From NCBI RefSeq assembly GCF_024213375.1, contig NZ_JANAVJ010000042.1, forward strand, positions 1 to 45,247: a stretch of DNA of 45,247 nt, given 5' to 3'. The stretch's first letter is position 1, and each line of letters starts with the position of its first letter. The notes under the pieces were generated by a model. That model worked only from the letters and a program-made list of their open reading frames with translations. It was not told the origin of the DNA and did not search any database. Shown here piece by piece: positions 7,711 through 14,392 of this stretch. The position numbers were made by a program, and so were the translations under genes. This DNA comes from Paenibacillus sp. MZ04-78.2 (GTDB lineage Bacteria; Bacillota; Bacilli; Paenibacillales; NBRC-103111).

Positions 7711-7835
7711 ATAATAAACCAAATACATATTTTGAACAGTCCTCCCCCGCCGTCTATCACACATTTGAAGCAAGCTAGCGAATTCGGTAAAATCAGGGGG
7801 AAGCGCAAAATCAATCGCTCAAGGAGGGGTTATCG

Positions 7836-8765
7836 ATGAAATACCGAAAGCTGGGCAACACAAACATGAAGGTGTCCGTCATCGGGGTCGGCACATGGCA
7901 GTTCGGCGGCGAATGGGGCAAGCCGTTTACCCAAGAGGAAGCGGATGCGATTCTGGACGAAGCCAAAGCGTGCGGCATCAATCTGATCGACACCGCGGAA
8001 TGCTACGGGGACCATACGTCCGAATCGCTCATCGGAAGCTACATCTCCCGGGGAAGACGCGAAGACTGGATCATTGCCACCAAGTTCGGGCATAAATTTC
8101 ACGCCCATCTGGACCGGAGTCAGGAATGGTCGCCGCAGGCCGTGCTGGCACAGCTCGATGCCTCGCTCAAAGCGCTCCGGACGGACTACATAGATCTTTA
8201 TCAGTTTCATTCGGGCACAGACGAAGTCTTCGATCAAGACGAGCTGTGGACTTTGCTGGATAAACAAGTACAGGCCGGAAAAATACGGCATCTCGGCACG
8301 TCCATCGGCAGCAACGACAACCTCCATCAGACGGACGCCTCCGAACGCGTGAATTCGAAGGTCATTCAAGTCGTTTACAACCGGCTTGACCGCAAGCCGG
8401 AGGAGCGGGTCTTCCCGTCCTGCGAGCGCCAAGGACTCGGCGTGCTGGCACGCGTGCCGCTGGCCAGCGGCTACCTGAGCGGCAAATACAATCCCGGCGC
8501 CTCGTTCACGGAGAACGACGTCCGCCATCGGCACGACCCGGAGCAAACGCGGCTGAAGCTGGAGGAAGTGAAGCGCATCCGCGAGCACGAAGTGCCGGAA
8601 GGCATGGACATGGCGACTTGGGCGCTGGCCTGGTGCCTGAAGCATCCTGCGGTCAGCGCGGTGATTCCGGGCTGCAAAAGCCGCCAGCAGGTCATCGCCA
8701 ACGCCGCGGCTGCACAGTATGTCGGCGAAGGTCACCCGCAAGCTTGGCAGGAAACGAAGGCCTGA
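7836..8765 (+). CDS. Aldo/keto reductase
   Basis: A 309-residue NAD(P)H-dependent oxidoreductase with a TIM-barrel fold; it reduces aldehydes or ketones in the cytoplasm. The catalytic tetrad is visible: Asp in NLIDTAECYG, Tyr in the same motif, Lys in IATKFG and His in LYQFHSG. The cofactor-binding end has HPAVSAVIPGCKSRQQV. The start ATG has AAGGAGGGG about 7 bases upstream. It is the first gene of the GC-rich backbone and ends before a shared bidirectional terminator. It belongs to the general stress/YccK-like branch by overall look; substrate unknown. Confidence 0.92.
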   Translation: MKYRKLGNTNMKVSVIGVGTWQFGGEWGKPFTQEEADAILDEAKACGINLIDTAECYGDHTSESLIGSYISRGRREDWIIATKFGHKFHAHLDRSQEWSPQAVLAQLDASLKALRTDYIDLYQFHSGTDEVFDQDELWTLLDKQVQAGKIRHLGTSIGSNDNLHQTDASERVNSKVIQVVYNRLDRKPEERVFPSCERQGLGVLARVPLASGYLSGKYNPGASFTENDVRHRHDPEQTRLKLEEVKRIREHEVPEGMDMATWALAWCLKHPAVSAVIPGCKSRQQVIANAAAAQYVGEGHPQAWQETKA

Positions 8766-8823
8766 TCGCCCGAACCGATCGGTCGCTACATGCCTCTAGG
8801 AAGCGGCGGTCTCCCCTTGCAGC

Positions 8824-8885
8824 CAAAAAACAAACAAGCGTTCCAGCTTCGCATTAGGCGAGGCTGGAACGCTTGTTTGTTGCTT
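8824..8885. terminator. Bidirectional terminator, 18-bp perfect stem
   Basis: Arms 8830-8847 and 8863-8880 are perfect complements (ACAAACAAGCGTTCCAGC). On the minus strand the stem is followed by a TTTTTT run, on the plus strand by TGCTT. It serves the aldo/keto reductase and the convergent GGDEF-EAL gene. The GGDEF-EAL stop codon lies in the loop. Confidence 0.9.
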
Positions 8886-10629
8886 GATCCGTCAAGCCGA
8901 AGGCCGCAGCGATCAGATCGGTAAACTCGTTGGCCGGAACCGGCTTGCTGTAAATATAGCCTTGAATTTCCCTGCATTTGATATCGAGCAGGAAGGAAAG
9001 CTGCTCCTCCGTCTCGACCCCTTCGGCAATAACATTCAGCTTCAGGCTGAGCGCCATCGCCATAATTGCCCGGACGATGGCGGCGTCGTCCGGATCGACC
9101 GTAATGTCGCGGACGAACTGCTGCGCAATTTTGAGCTTGTCGATCGGAAACTTCTTGAGATAACCGAGGGACGAATAGCCGGTGCCGAAATCATCCATCG
9201 AGATATGTACGCCGAGATCGCGCAAGGTTTGCAGCTTTTGAATCACTTGATCCACGTGGTACATCGCAATGCTCTCGGTAATTTCCAGCTCCAAATACCG
9301 CGGCTCCAGCCCGCTTTCCTGCAGCGCGTCGAGAACCACCTGGACGAAATCGTGCTGGTGAAACTGAATCGGAGAGATGTTCACCGCCATCTTCAGCGGC
9401 GGAAACCCGGCAAGCTGCCACGCTTTATTCTGCTTGCAGGCCGTCCGCAGCACCCATTGTCCGATCGGAATGATCAATCCCGTCTCTTCGGCCAGCGGAA
9501 TAAATTCACCCGGCGAGATAAAGCCAAGCCGCGGATGATTCCAACGGATGAGGGCCTCCATTCCGTTCATGCGGGTCGTGAAAATATCGACCTGCGGCTG
9601 GTAATACAGGACAAACTCCTCCTGCTCCAGCGCCTTGTTCAGCCACTCTTCCATTACCAGCTTCTGAATGACCGTATCGTTCATCTCGGCCTTGTAGAAC
9701 CGGTAGCCGTTTCTACCAAGCTCCTTGGCCCGGTACATGGCCGTATCGGCATTTTTCATGAGCGTAATGGGATCTTCCCCGTCCTGCGGATACATCGCGA
9801 TTCCGATACTGCAGCCCACACGAACCTCATGGCCGTCTATGGGAAAAGGCTGGCTAAGCAGATGGATGATTTTCTGCGCCGTCTTTTCGATGTCTTGCGG
9901 CTGCGACGCATCCTTGATCAGCACGGTAAATTCGTCCCCGCCCTGCCGCGACACGCAATCGCCTGCCTGCAATCCGCTTTTGAGCCGTTCCGCCGCTTCC
10001 GCCAACAGGAGATCGCCGAACGCATGACCGAACGTATCGTTGACGTTCTTAAACCGGTCCAGATCGATGAACATCACGGACAGCTTGCGCCCCGACAGCT
10101 TTGCCGCCCGGATCGACTTGCCGACGCTTTGCTGGAACTTCTGGCGGTTCGGCAGCCCGGTCAGCATATCGTGATAGGCGAGGTACGTAAGCTGGCGTAC
10201 CGTTAATTCCCGGTTGCGGATATCCGTCAGTACAATATAAAGGATCGGCGTCGTAAGCAGAGCGAGGCCCGCCAGATCGACCGTAGTTCGCATCAAGTCG
10301 GCGGTTTGCCACAACATATAGCGCACCGCCAATGCCACAATCTCTGCGAGCGCCATAATCACGACGGCCGGGGCCAACGCCCGAATCGGTTTGACGCTGT
10401 TGTTTCGAACGGCCGAATTAAGAATCGGCGCAACCAACAGCACGGTCAAGCCCGACGTCACAAAGTCCAACGGGTCATTCGACGCACCAAGCAACGGTTT
10501 GAGCGAAAGCAGTACGATTTCCACGCCGGCCATCACACACAACAAATGCAGAAGCGCAGCGTGCCGGTGCAGTTTATACCGCCATTCCCGCAGCAGCCCC
10601 GAACCTGCAAGACTCCGTTTTTTTTCCAT
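8854..10629 (-). CDS. Membrane GGDEF-EAL protein (c-di-GMP turnover)
   Basis: A 591-residue inner-membrane protein. Four hydrophobic segments lie in residues about 25-135. GGDEF is intact at 230-234 (RQGGDEFTVLI) and preceded by YHDMLTGLPNR. The inhibitory I-site is lost: QAGD stands where RxxD is expected. The EAL domain has EAL at 358-360 and the residues needed for c-di-GMP hydrolysis: Asn in NISPIQF, Glu in ELEITES, DD in MDDFGTGYSSL, Lys in IDKLKI, Glu in AEGVE and Gln before GYIYSKP. The usual KID motif reads KIA. So a bifunctional enzyme or mainly a phosphodiesterase is expected. The ATG at 10629 is chosen for its GAGGAG site; longer readings add 28 residues. The last 9 codons form one arm of the terminator. 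Confidence 0.93.
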   Translation of the reverse strand: MEKKRSLAGSGLLREWRYKLHRHAALLHLLCVMAGVEIVLLSLKPLLGASNDPLDFVTSGLTVLLVAPILNSAVRNNSVKPIRALAPAVVIMALAEIVALAVRYMLWQTADLMRTTVDLAGLALLTTPILYIVLTDIRNRELTVRQLTYLAYHDMLTGLPNRQKFQQSVGKSIRAAKLSGRKLSVMFIDLDRFKNVNDTFGHAFGDLLLAEAAERLKSGLQAGDCVSRQGGDEFTVLIKDASQPQDIEKTAQKIIHLLSQPFPIDGHEVRVGCSIGIAMYPQDGEDPITLMKNADTAMYRAKELGRNGYRFYKAEMNDTVIQKLVMEEWLNKALEQEEFVLYYQPQVDIFTTRMNGMEALIRWNHPRLGFISPGEFIPLAEETGLIIPIGQWVLRTACKQNKAWQLAGFPPLKMAVNISPIQFHQHDFVQVVLDALQESGLEPRYLELEITESIAMYHVDQVIQKLQTLRDLGVHISMDDFGTGYSSLGYLKKFPIDKLKIAQQFVRDITVDPDDAAIVRAIMAMALSLKLNVIAEGVETEEQLSFLLDIKCREIQGYIYSKPVPANEFTDLIAAAFGLTDQATNKRSSLA

Positions 10630-10756
10630 GTCACTCCTCTGCTTCCTCATAAAGAAGGGTTTTTCTTTTATTCTAATTCTCCAGAACCAAAAGAACAACA
10701 GGACTTTAGTCATAAAGACCCATATTCATCGACATCAAACGAGATTAAAATGACGA

Positions 10757-12424
10757 TCAATAGACGCGGAACCTATGTTCATATACCGTTTCGTCGTCAT
10801 TGCTGTCAAGAACCCGTACCTCCAGCTTCCAATGGCCGGGATAAGGCAAATAAGCTCCGCGCGTTTTGTACGTATGTCTTTTTAACCCGAACGACTCCTC
10901 GAAGCTCACATCCTCCGTATATTCGACAGGCACCAGTAACGGCGCAATTTCCGGATTGTCCGTCGCCTGCAGCTTCATGATCACCTGCTTCGGTTTGCCG
11001 AGCTTTTCGGGCAGCCACACTTTTACGGTAAAATCGTTGACGCCCGGCACCTTCGGACTGATCTGCGCGGTCATATGAATCTTCTCGCCCATCACATGCC
11101 AGTTCATCGGTTCATTGGCCGGAAGCGGGGTTAAATAAGTAAATACGCCGACGACGCCGACAATAAGCGCCATCAGCACGGCGTCGACGCCAAGCAGACG
11201 GCCTGCACTTCGTTCGCTGCTTTTGCGGAACAAGAAGCGGATCAGCGCCGCGGTCACGACGACCAGCAGCACGAGCCCGGTCTTCGCCAGAAGCAGCTTG
11301 CCCCACCCTGTCTCCACGATATACCGTACGTCCGGGAGAAAAATGAACACGGTCAGCACGCCGGAGACGGTCAGCAGCAGCATGCTGATCAGCGCCGCCG
11401 TAGAGAAGTTCGGAAGGAACCGTTTGCCCAGCTCCTTATCCGTACGCCATAAGACGAGCAGCATCAGCAAGCCCCCGACCCATACCGCAGAGGCGGCCAG
11501 ATGAAGCCAGTCCAGCACCAGCGTTTCGCTTTTCGGTTCGAACGCGGCCGCATGCCCGAGCAGGCTTTTGGCGAACCAGACGAGCGCAAGCCAGATATAG
11601 TCGAAAAAGACGCTGCGGTACAGAACGACAAAGGACAGCAGCGCCAGCAGCAGTCCGCCGAGCCAGGCGTAGCCGACCGTCGTTTGGGTGAACAAACGCA
11701 GCAGACCTTCCGCTCCCCCGTCGCCGATCAGATCGCCCATATGCGCCCACATGAACAAAATATATGCGATCAAATAGAGCTGCTGCAGCCGTTCCGCCCA
11801 CTGTTTCAGCCGGACGCGGGACGGATCTGTTTTTTCTCCGGGAACGAACCAGCGAAGCCAGAGCAGCCAGCCCGTAAAGCCGAGCAAAGCCAAATAAAAC
11901 AAAATACGCGAGCCGAATTGCAGTACATCCTTCACTCCAAACGTACTCATCGGACCGTCGTGACGGTGCAAATGCTCCATCGCAGGCGCGCTGCCGCCGA
12001 CACCGGACGGCTGATCCAGACTTTGGCCGACCGCGAACAAATAAGTGCCGTCCACAGGATGCCCGTCGGCCGAGATAACGTGATAAGTCACCACATAGAT
12101 GCCTTTGGTAAGTCCGGGCAGGTCCAGGGTCAAGGCCGTGCGGGACTCGTTCATCACAGCCGCTTTGTCCGTCACCTTGCGCTTGCTGCCGTCGTAGACC
12201 CTTAAATAGTACAGCCCCTCCTCCAGACGTTCGTTAAACGTCAAGACCACCTGCTCCGGCGGCTTTTCCAGCTCCGCGCCGTTTGCCGGAACCGTCTGCA
12301 CGACGGAGGCGTGAGCTCCGGCCGGGGCCGCAGACCCAAGCAGGCACATGAAGCCGAGCCAGACAATCAGCAGCCATAAGGCGAGCCTTCTGTGCGTCCC
12401 TCCCCAATTGCCTCTCCATGCCAT
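10757..12424 (-). CDS. CopC-CopD copper resistance/uptake fusion protein
   Basis: A 555-residue membrane protein. A signal segment ends at PAGAHA; the CopC domain (residues about 37-135) starts with the copper-ligand His of AHASVVQTVP and includes ISADGHPVDG with the second His. About eight membrane helices (residues about 170-440) form the CopD domain, with HLAASAVWVGGLLML and GWGKLLLAKTGLVLL. The last 110 residues are an extracytoplasmic domain like those of YtkA/FixH proteins. CopC binds Cu(II) outside and CopD is thought to pass copper across the membrane. It corresponds to the YcnJ type of Bacillus. AGGAGG lies just upstream of the ATG. No other copper gene is near; a monocistronic unit is likely. 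Confidence 0.9.
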   Translation of the reverse strand: MAWRGNWGGTHRRLALWLLIVWLGFMCLLGSAAPAGAHASVVQTVPANGAELEKPPEQVVLTFNERLEEGLYYLRVYDGSKRKVTDKAAVMNESRTALTLDLPGLTKGIYVVTYHVISADGHPVDGTYLFAVGQSLDQPSGVGGSAPAMEHLHRHDGPMSTFGVKDVLQFGSRILFYLALLGFTGWLLWLRWFVPGEKTDPSRVRLKQWAERLQQLYLIAYILFMWAHMGDLIGDGGAEGLLRLFTQTTVGYAWLGGLLLALLSFVVLYRSVFFDYIWLALVWFAKSLLGHAAAFEPKSETLVLDWLHLAASAVWVGGLLMLLVLWRTDKELGKRFLPNFSTAALISMLLLTVSGVLTVFIFLPDVRYIVETGWGKLLLAKTGLVLLVVVTAALIRFLFRKSSERSAGRLLGVDAVLMALIVGVVGVFTYLTPLPANEPMNWHVMGEKIHMTAQISPKVPGVNDFTVKVWLPEKLGKPKQVIMKLQATDNPEIAPLLVPVEYTEDVSFEESFGLKRHTYKTRGAYLPYPGHWKLEVRVLDSNDDETVYEHRFRVY

Positions 12425-12490
12425 TTGTTACTCCTCCTATCGTTCACCGGAGACCCGGTGTCATCATCCCATGACCTCAATGTTTTCAGC

Positions 12491-12515
12491 AAAAAAAGGC
12501 AGGTTTCCCGCAGCC
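12491..12515 (-). terminator. Old terminator next to the IS insertion
   Basis: On the minus strand GCGGG and CCTGC pair (one G-T) around AAA and are followed by seven T. It lies upstream of copC and directly beyond the IS right end, so it probably ended whatever transcript lay there before the insertion. The rest of 12426-12490 holds only the copC ribosome site. Confidence 0.5.
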
Positions 12516-12529
12516 CATAGTAAATGTAG

Positions 12530-12660
12530 CTTGACAACTCCCCATGCCTAAAGGCAGGGGATTCTTGGGAGCAGCCAGCTACCGCCAGCTTCATATCCAA
12601 GCTATCCCTGTGTGTCCCACAGTTTGCCCGCTTACGCGAGCAATCGTAGTCCTTCTTGCA
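12530..12660 (-). ncRNA. Candidate omega RNA (reRNA) at the tnpB 3' end
   Basis: TnpB proteins use a guide RNA made from the 3' end of the element, ending at the right end and continuing into flanking DNA as the guide. Here the last codons of tnpB, about 70 bases of structured spacer and the 21-nt right-end hairpin precede TCAAG. The guide would be the next 16-20 bases of flank, starting CTACATTTACTATGGGCT on the minus strand. The 5' boundary is not known; position is inferred from other IS605 elements. Confidence 0.45.
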
Positions 12661-13723
12661 AGATGTTTCGCGCCGCATTCACGTCTCTGTCGTGGGTTAT
12701 ACCGCATTCCGGACAGTTCCATTCCCGCAAATTCAGATTCTTTACTTCCGGGTTTCTATGTCCGCAGCATGAACATCGTTGGCTCGATGGGAACGATTTG
12801 CCGATGATCGTCACCACTCGCCCATACCATTTCGCTTTATACTCCATCATGGCGCGAAACTTCCCCCAGCTTGCATCGGATATACTTTTTGCCAGCTTGT
12901 GGTTCTTGACCATATTCTCCACTTGCAAGTCTTCCAAACCGATGACTTGGTTTTCGTGAATCAGCCTGGTTGACAGTTTGTGGAGAAAATCATGACGGGT
13001 GTTGGAGATTTTTTCGTGCAATCGGGCTACCCTGACGCGGGCTTTCTCCCGATTCCTGCCGCCTTTCTTTCGTCTGGATAGCGCCCGCTGCGCTTTCGCC
13101 AATTGCTTCTCATACTTTCGTAAATACTTCGGGTTTTCGATTTTCCGGCCGTCCGACAGGATCGCAAAATCTTTCACGCCCAAGTCGATCCCCACAGCGT
13201 TAAGAGACTCCGGCAACGGCTTCGCTTCCGTCTCGCAAAGCAAGGATACAAAGTATTTACCGCTTGGATTGCGGCGGATCGTCGCTGAAAGAATCCGGCC
13301 GGCCACTTCCCGCGACTTGGCGAATGGAACCTCCCCAAGCTTAGGCAACCGCAAGTTGTTCCCTTCAGCGCGAATCGTTCCGTTGTTAACCGATGTATAG
13401 CTTTGGCTGGCATGGTGCTTGCTTTTGAACTTCGGGAAGTCGTTCTGCTTCCGGAAAAACGCTTGATAGGCTTCATCCAGCGCCCGTAGACTCCGCTGCA
13501 AAGCGGTGCTATCGACTTCTTTGAGCCATTCTTTTTCGCTTTTCAGTACGGTCAACTCCGCTGAACAGGGGTTGTAGCCCAGTGTCTTTTGTTCGTTTTC
13601 ATACACTTCCTTTCGGCGGGCAAGGAAGTGATTGAAGACGAACCGGGCGCATCCTATCGTTTTGTTGATTAACGTCCGCTGTTCTGGTGTTGGATACAAC
13701 CTGAATTTGAATGCTTTGTGCAT
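12632..13723 (-). CDS. tnpB: TnpB, RNA-guided endonuclease of IS200/IS605
   Basis: A 363-residue protein. The N-terminus [14 protein letters not shown] is the typical OrfB start. The split RuvC site is complete: Asp180 in [10 protein letters not shown], Glu264 in IGLEDL, and Asp347 in [10 protein letters not shown]. The zinc finger has CSCCG and CPECG. In ISDra2 TnpB this set cuts DNA next to a TAM under guide-RNA control and helps keep the element at its site. All catalytic residues are kept, so activity is plausible. The ATG start has an AGGTGAG site upstream. Base composition is lower in GC than the flanks. It is downstream of the tnpA remnant on the same strand. Confidence 0.92.
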   Translation of the reverse strand: MHKAFKFRLYPTPEQRTLINKTIGCARFVFNHFLARRKEVYENEQKTLGYNPCSAELTVLKSEKEWLKEVDSTALQRSLRALDEAYQAFFRKQNDFPKFKSKHHASQSYTSVNNGTIRAEGNNLRLPKLGEVPFAKSREVAGRILSATIRRNPSGKYFVSLLCETEAKPLPESLNAVGIDLGVKDFAILSDGRKIENPKYLRKYEKQLAKAQRALSRRKKGGRNREKARVRVARLHEKISNTRHDFLHKLSTRLIHENQVIGLEDLQVENMVKNHKLAKSISDASWGKFRAMMEYKAKWYGRVVTIIGKSFPSSQRCSCCGHRNPEVKNLNLREWNCPECGITHDRDVNAARNILQEGLRLLA

Positions 13724-13747
13724 TTTCTCACCTACCTTTTTGTGCTT

Positions 13748-13966
13748 CTATGTACTACAGTAGCAACAAAATAGGAGTTTGTCCAAAGACGGCAACCGTG
13801 AAGGATCACACTTGACTAGCAAATGCACATGGTCGGGCATGACTTCCATCTGCAAGATCTCCGCCTTCAACTCCTCTGCTTTTCCAAAAACAACTCCTTT
13901 AATCGATAGTTCAACACCATCTACTTGTCGGATGCCTAAGGCAGCAGAAGCGCCTTTCATCCCCAT
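13748..13966 (-). pseudogene. tnpA (Y1 transposase) remnant
   Basis: Only about 40 codons look like TnpA: FGKAEELKAEILQMEVMPDH followed by VHLLVK. This includes the HxH (HUH) metal motif. The N-terminal strand and the C-terminal part with the catalytic tyrosine are missing. The apparent start ATG lies inside the left-end hairpin and is not a real start. The first 24 or so codons do not resemble TnpA. So the transposase is destroyed by internal deletion. Confidence 0.75.
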
Positions 13967-13981
13967 AGCTAAAGCAAGGGG
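13961..13981 (-). repeat. Left-end hairpin of the IS
   Basis: On the minus strand CCCC-TTGCTTTAGCTAT-GGGG, nearly the same as the IS608 left-end hairpin and a diverged copy of the right-end hairpin at 12540-12560 in the same orientation. It is followed outward by AAAAAG. Confidence 0.75.
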
Positions 13982-14081
13982 TTTTTCGGTGCTGAATTAT
14001 AAAACGCAATAACAAACCAAATTCGGCGTTTTTTCGCGATTTTGTCCCAATCAAATGGCGATTATCGGCCGAATGAATGGA

Positions 14082-14110
14082 TTGACAGCGAAGCGACGAT
14101 GCGGTAAATT
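14082..14110 (+). promoter_or_regulatory. nrd operon promoter
   Basis: Perfect TTGACA (14082-14087), 17-bp spacer, TAAATT (14105-14110). Transcription would start near 14117, leaving a leader of about 275 nt before nrdA. Confidence 0.75.
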
Positions 14111-14134
14111 CATAATATTGCTCTTAAAAAACAA

Positions 14135-14180
14135 CTACATATTGTAGGTGCAATAACCAATACCTACGACATATTGTGGA
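14135..14180 (+). promoter_or_regulatory. Two NrdR boxes
   Basis: Two copies of the NrdR-type near-palindrome share the 9-base core ACATATTGT, at 14137-14145 (CTACATATTGTAGG) and 14169-14177 (ACGACATATTGTGG). Their centres are 32 bp apart, three helical turns, as is usual for NrdR sites in front of ribonucleotide reductase genes. They lie just downstream of the promoter, so a bound repressor would block initiation or early elongation. Confidence 0.75.
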
Positions 14181-14186
14181 AAACTT

Positions 14187-14288
14187 GCAAAGTGCCGCCA
14201 TGGCAACGAAGCTGCACCCGTTCGGTTCGCCAAGCCCGATCGAGGGCGAACCGCAGAACGACAGGAAGCTTCGCATGGCGAACTTTGC
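14187..14288 (+). repeat. 102-nt imperfect inverted repeat in the nrd leader
   Basis: The arms pair in four blocks: GCAAAGT/ACTTTGC (outermost), GCCATG/CATGGC, CGAAGCT/AGCTTCG and GTTCGGTTCGCC/GGCGAACCG-GAAC, closing on a 13-base loop. In RNA this would make one long hairpin. There is no T-run, so it is not a terminator. It may be a small MITE-like element or a structured leader. Confidence 0.75.
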
Positions 14289-14304
14289 CTGTGACCACAC
14301 CTTT

Positions 14305-14324
14305 AACGCTTCGTACGAAGCGTT
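14305..14324 (+). repeat. 20-bp perfect palindrome
   Basis: AACGCTTCGTACGAAGCGTT, perfectly self-complementary, lies 69 bases before the nrdA start and 16 bases after the long inverted repeat. No known operator recognised. Confidence 0.8.
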
Positions 14325-14392
14325 AGCGGCATGCGTCTGCCTGCGAGGCGGCGGCATGCTTTTTCTTTGAACATTCCAAAGGAGCTGAATGC

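Larger units (their letters stand above)
12530..13986 (-). mobile_element. IS200/IS605-family element, IS608-type ends, tnpA defective, tnpB intact
   Basis: The order on the minus strand is left-end hairpin (13981-13961), tnpA remnant, intact tnpB, right-end hairpin (12560-12540) and a terminal TCAAG (12534-12530). The two hairpins are versions of one sequence in the same orientation, CCCCTTGCTTTAGCTATGGGG and CCCCTGCCTTTAGGCATGGGG, as in the ends of IS608, where TnpA recognises single-stranded hairpins. GAAT just before the right hairpin is the expected guide base set for TCAAG. The right end is firm to the base; the left end could lie a few bases either side of 13986. With tnpA broken it cannot move itself, but could be moved in trans. 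Confidence 0.8.

Noticed and set aside
189..7835. Genomic island with att repeats from the tRNA-Gly 3' end
   Set aside because: No second copy of the tRNA 3' end was seen near 7.7-7.8 kb and no integrase gene is in the stretch, so site-specific integration cannot be claimed.
14001..14036. Hairpin AAAACGC/GCGTTTT with T-run after the IS left end
   Set aside because: The loop is long and no plus-strand gene ends before it, so a terminator is not supported.
14111..14392. A cobalamin riboswitch in the nrd leader
   Set aside because: No B12-box or aptamer core could be found; the enzyme is class I and NrdR boxes explain the control. The structure is a simple long inverted repeat.
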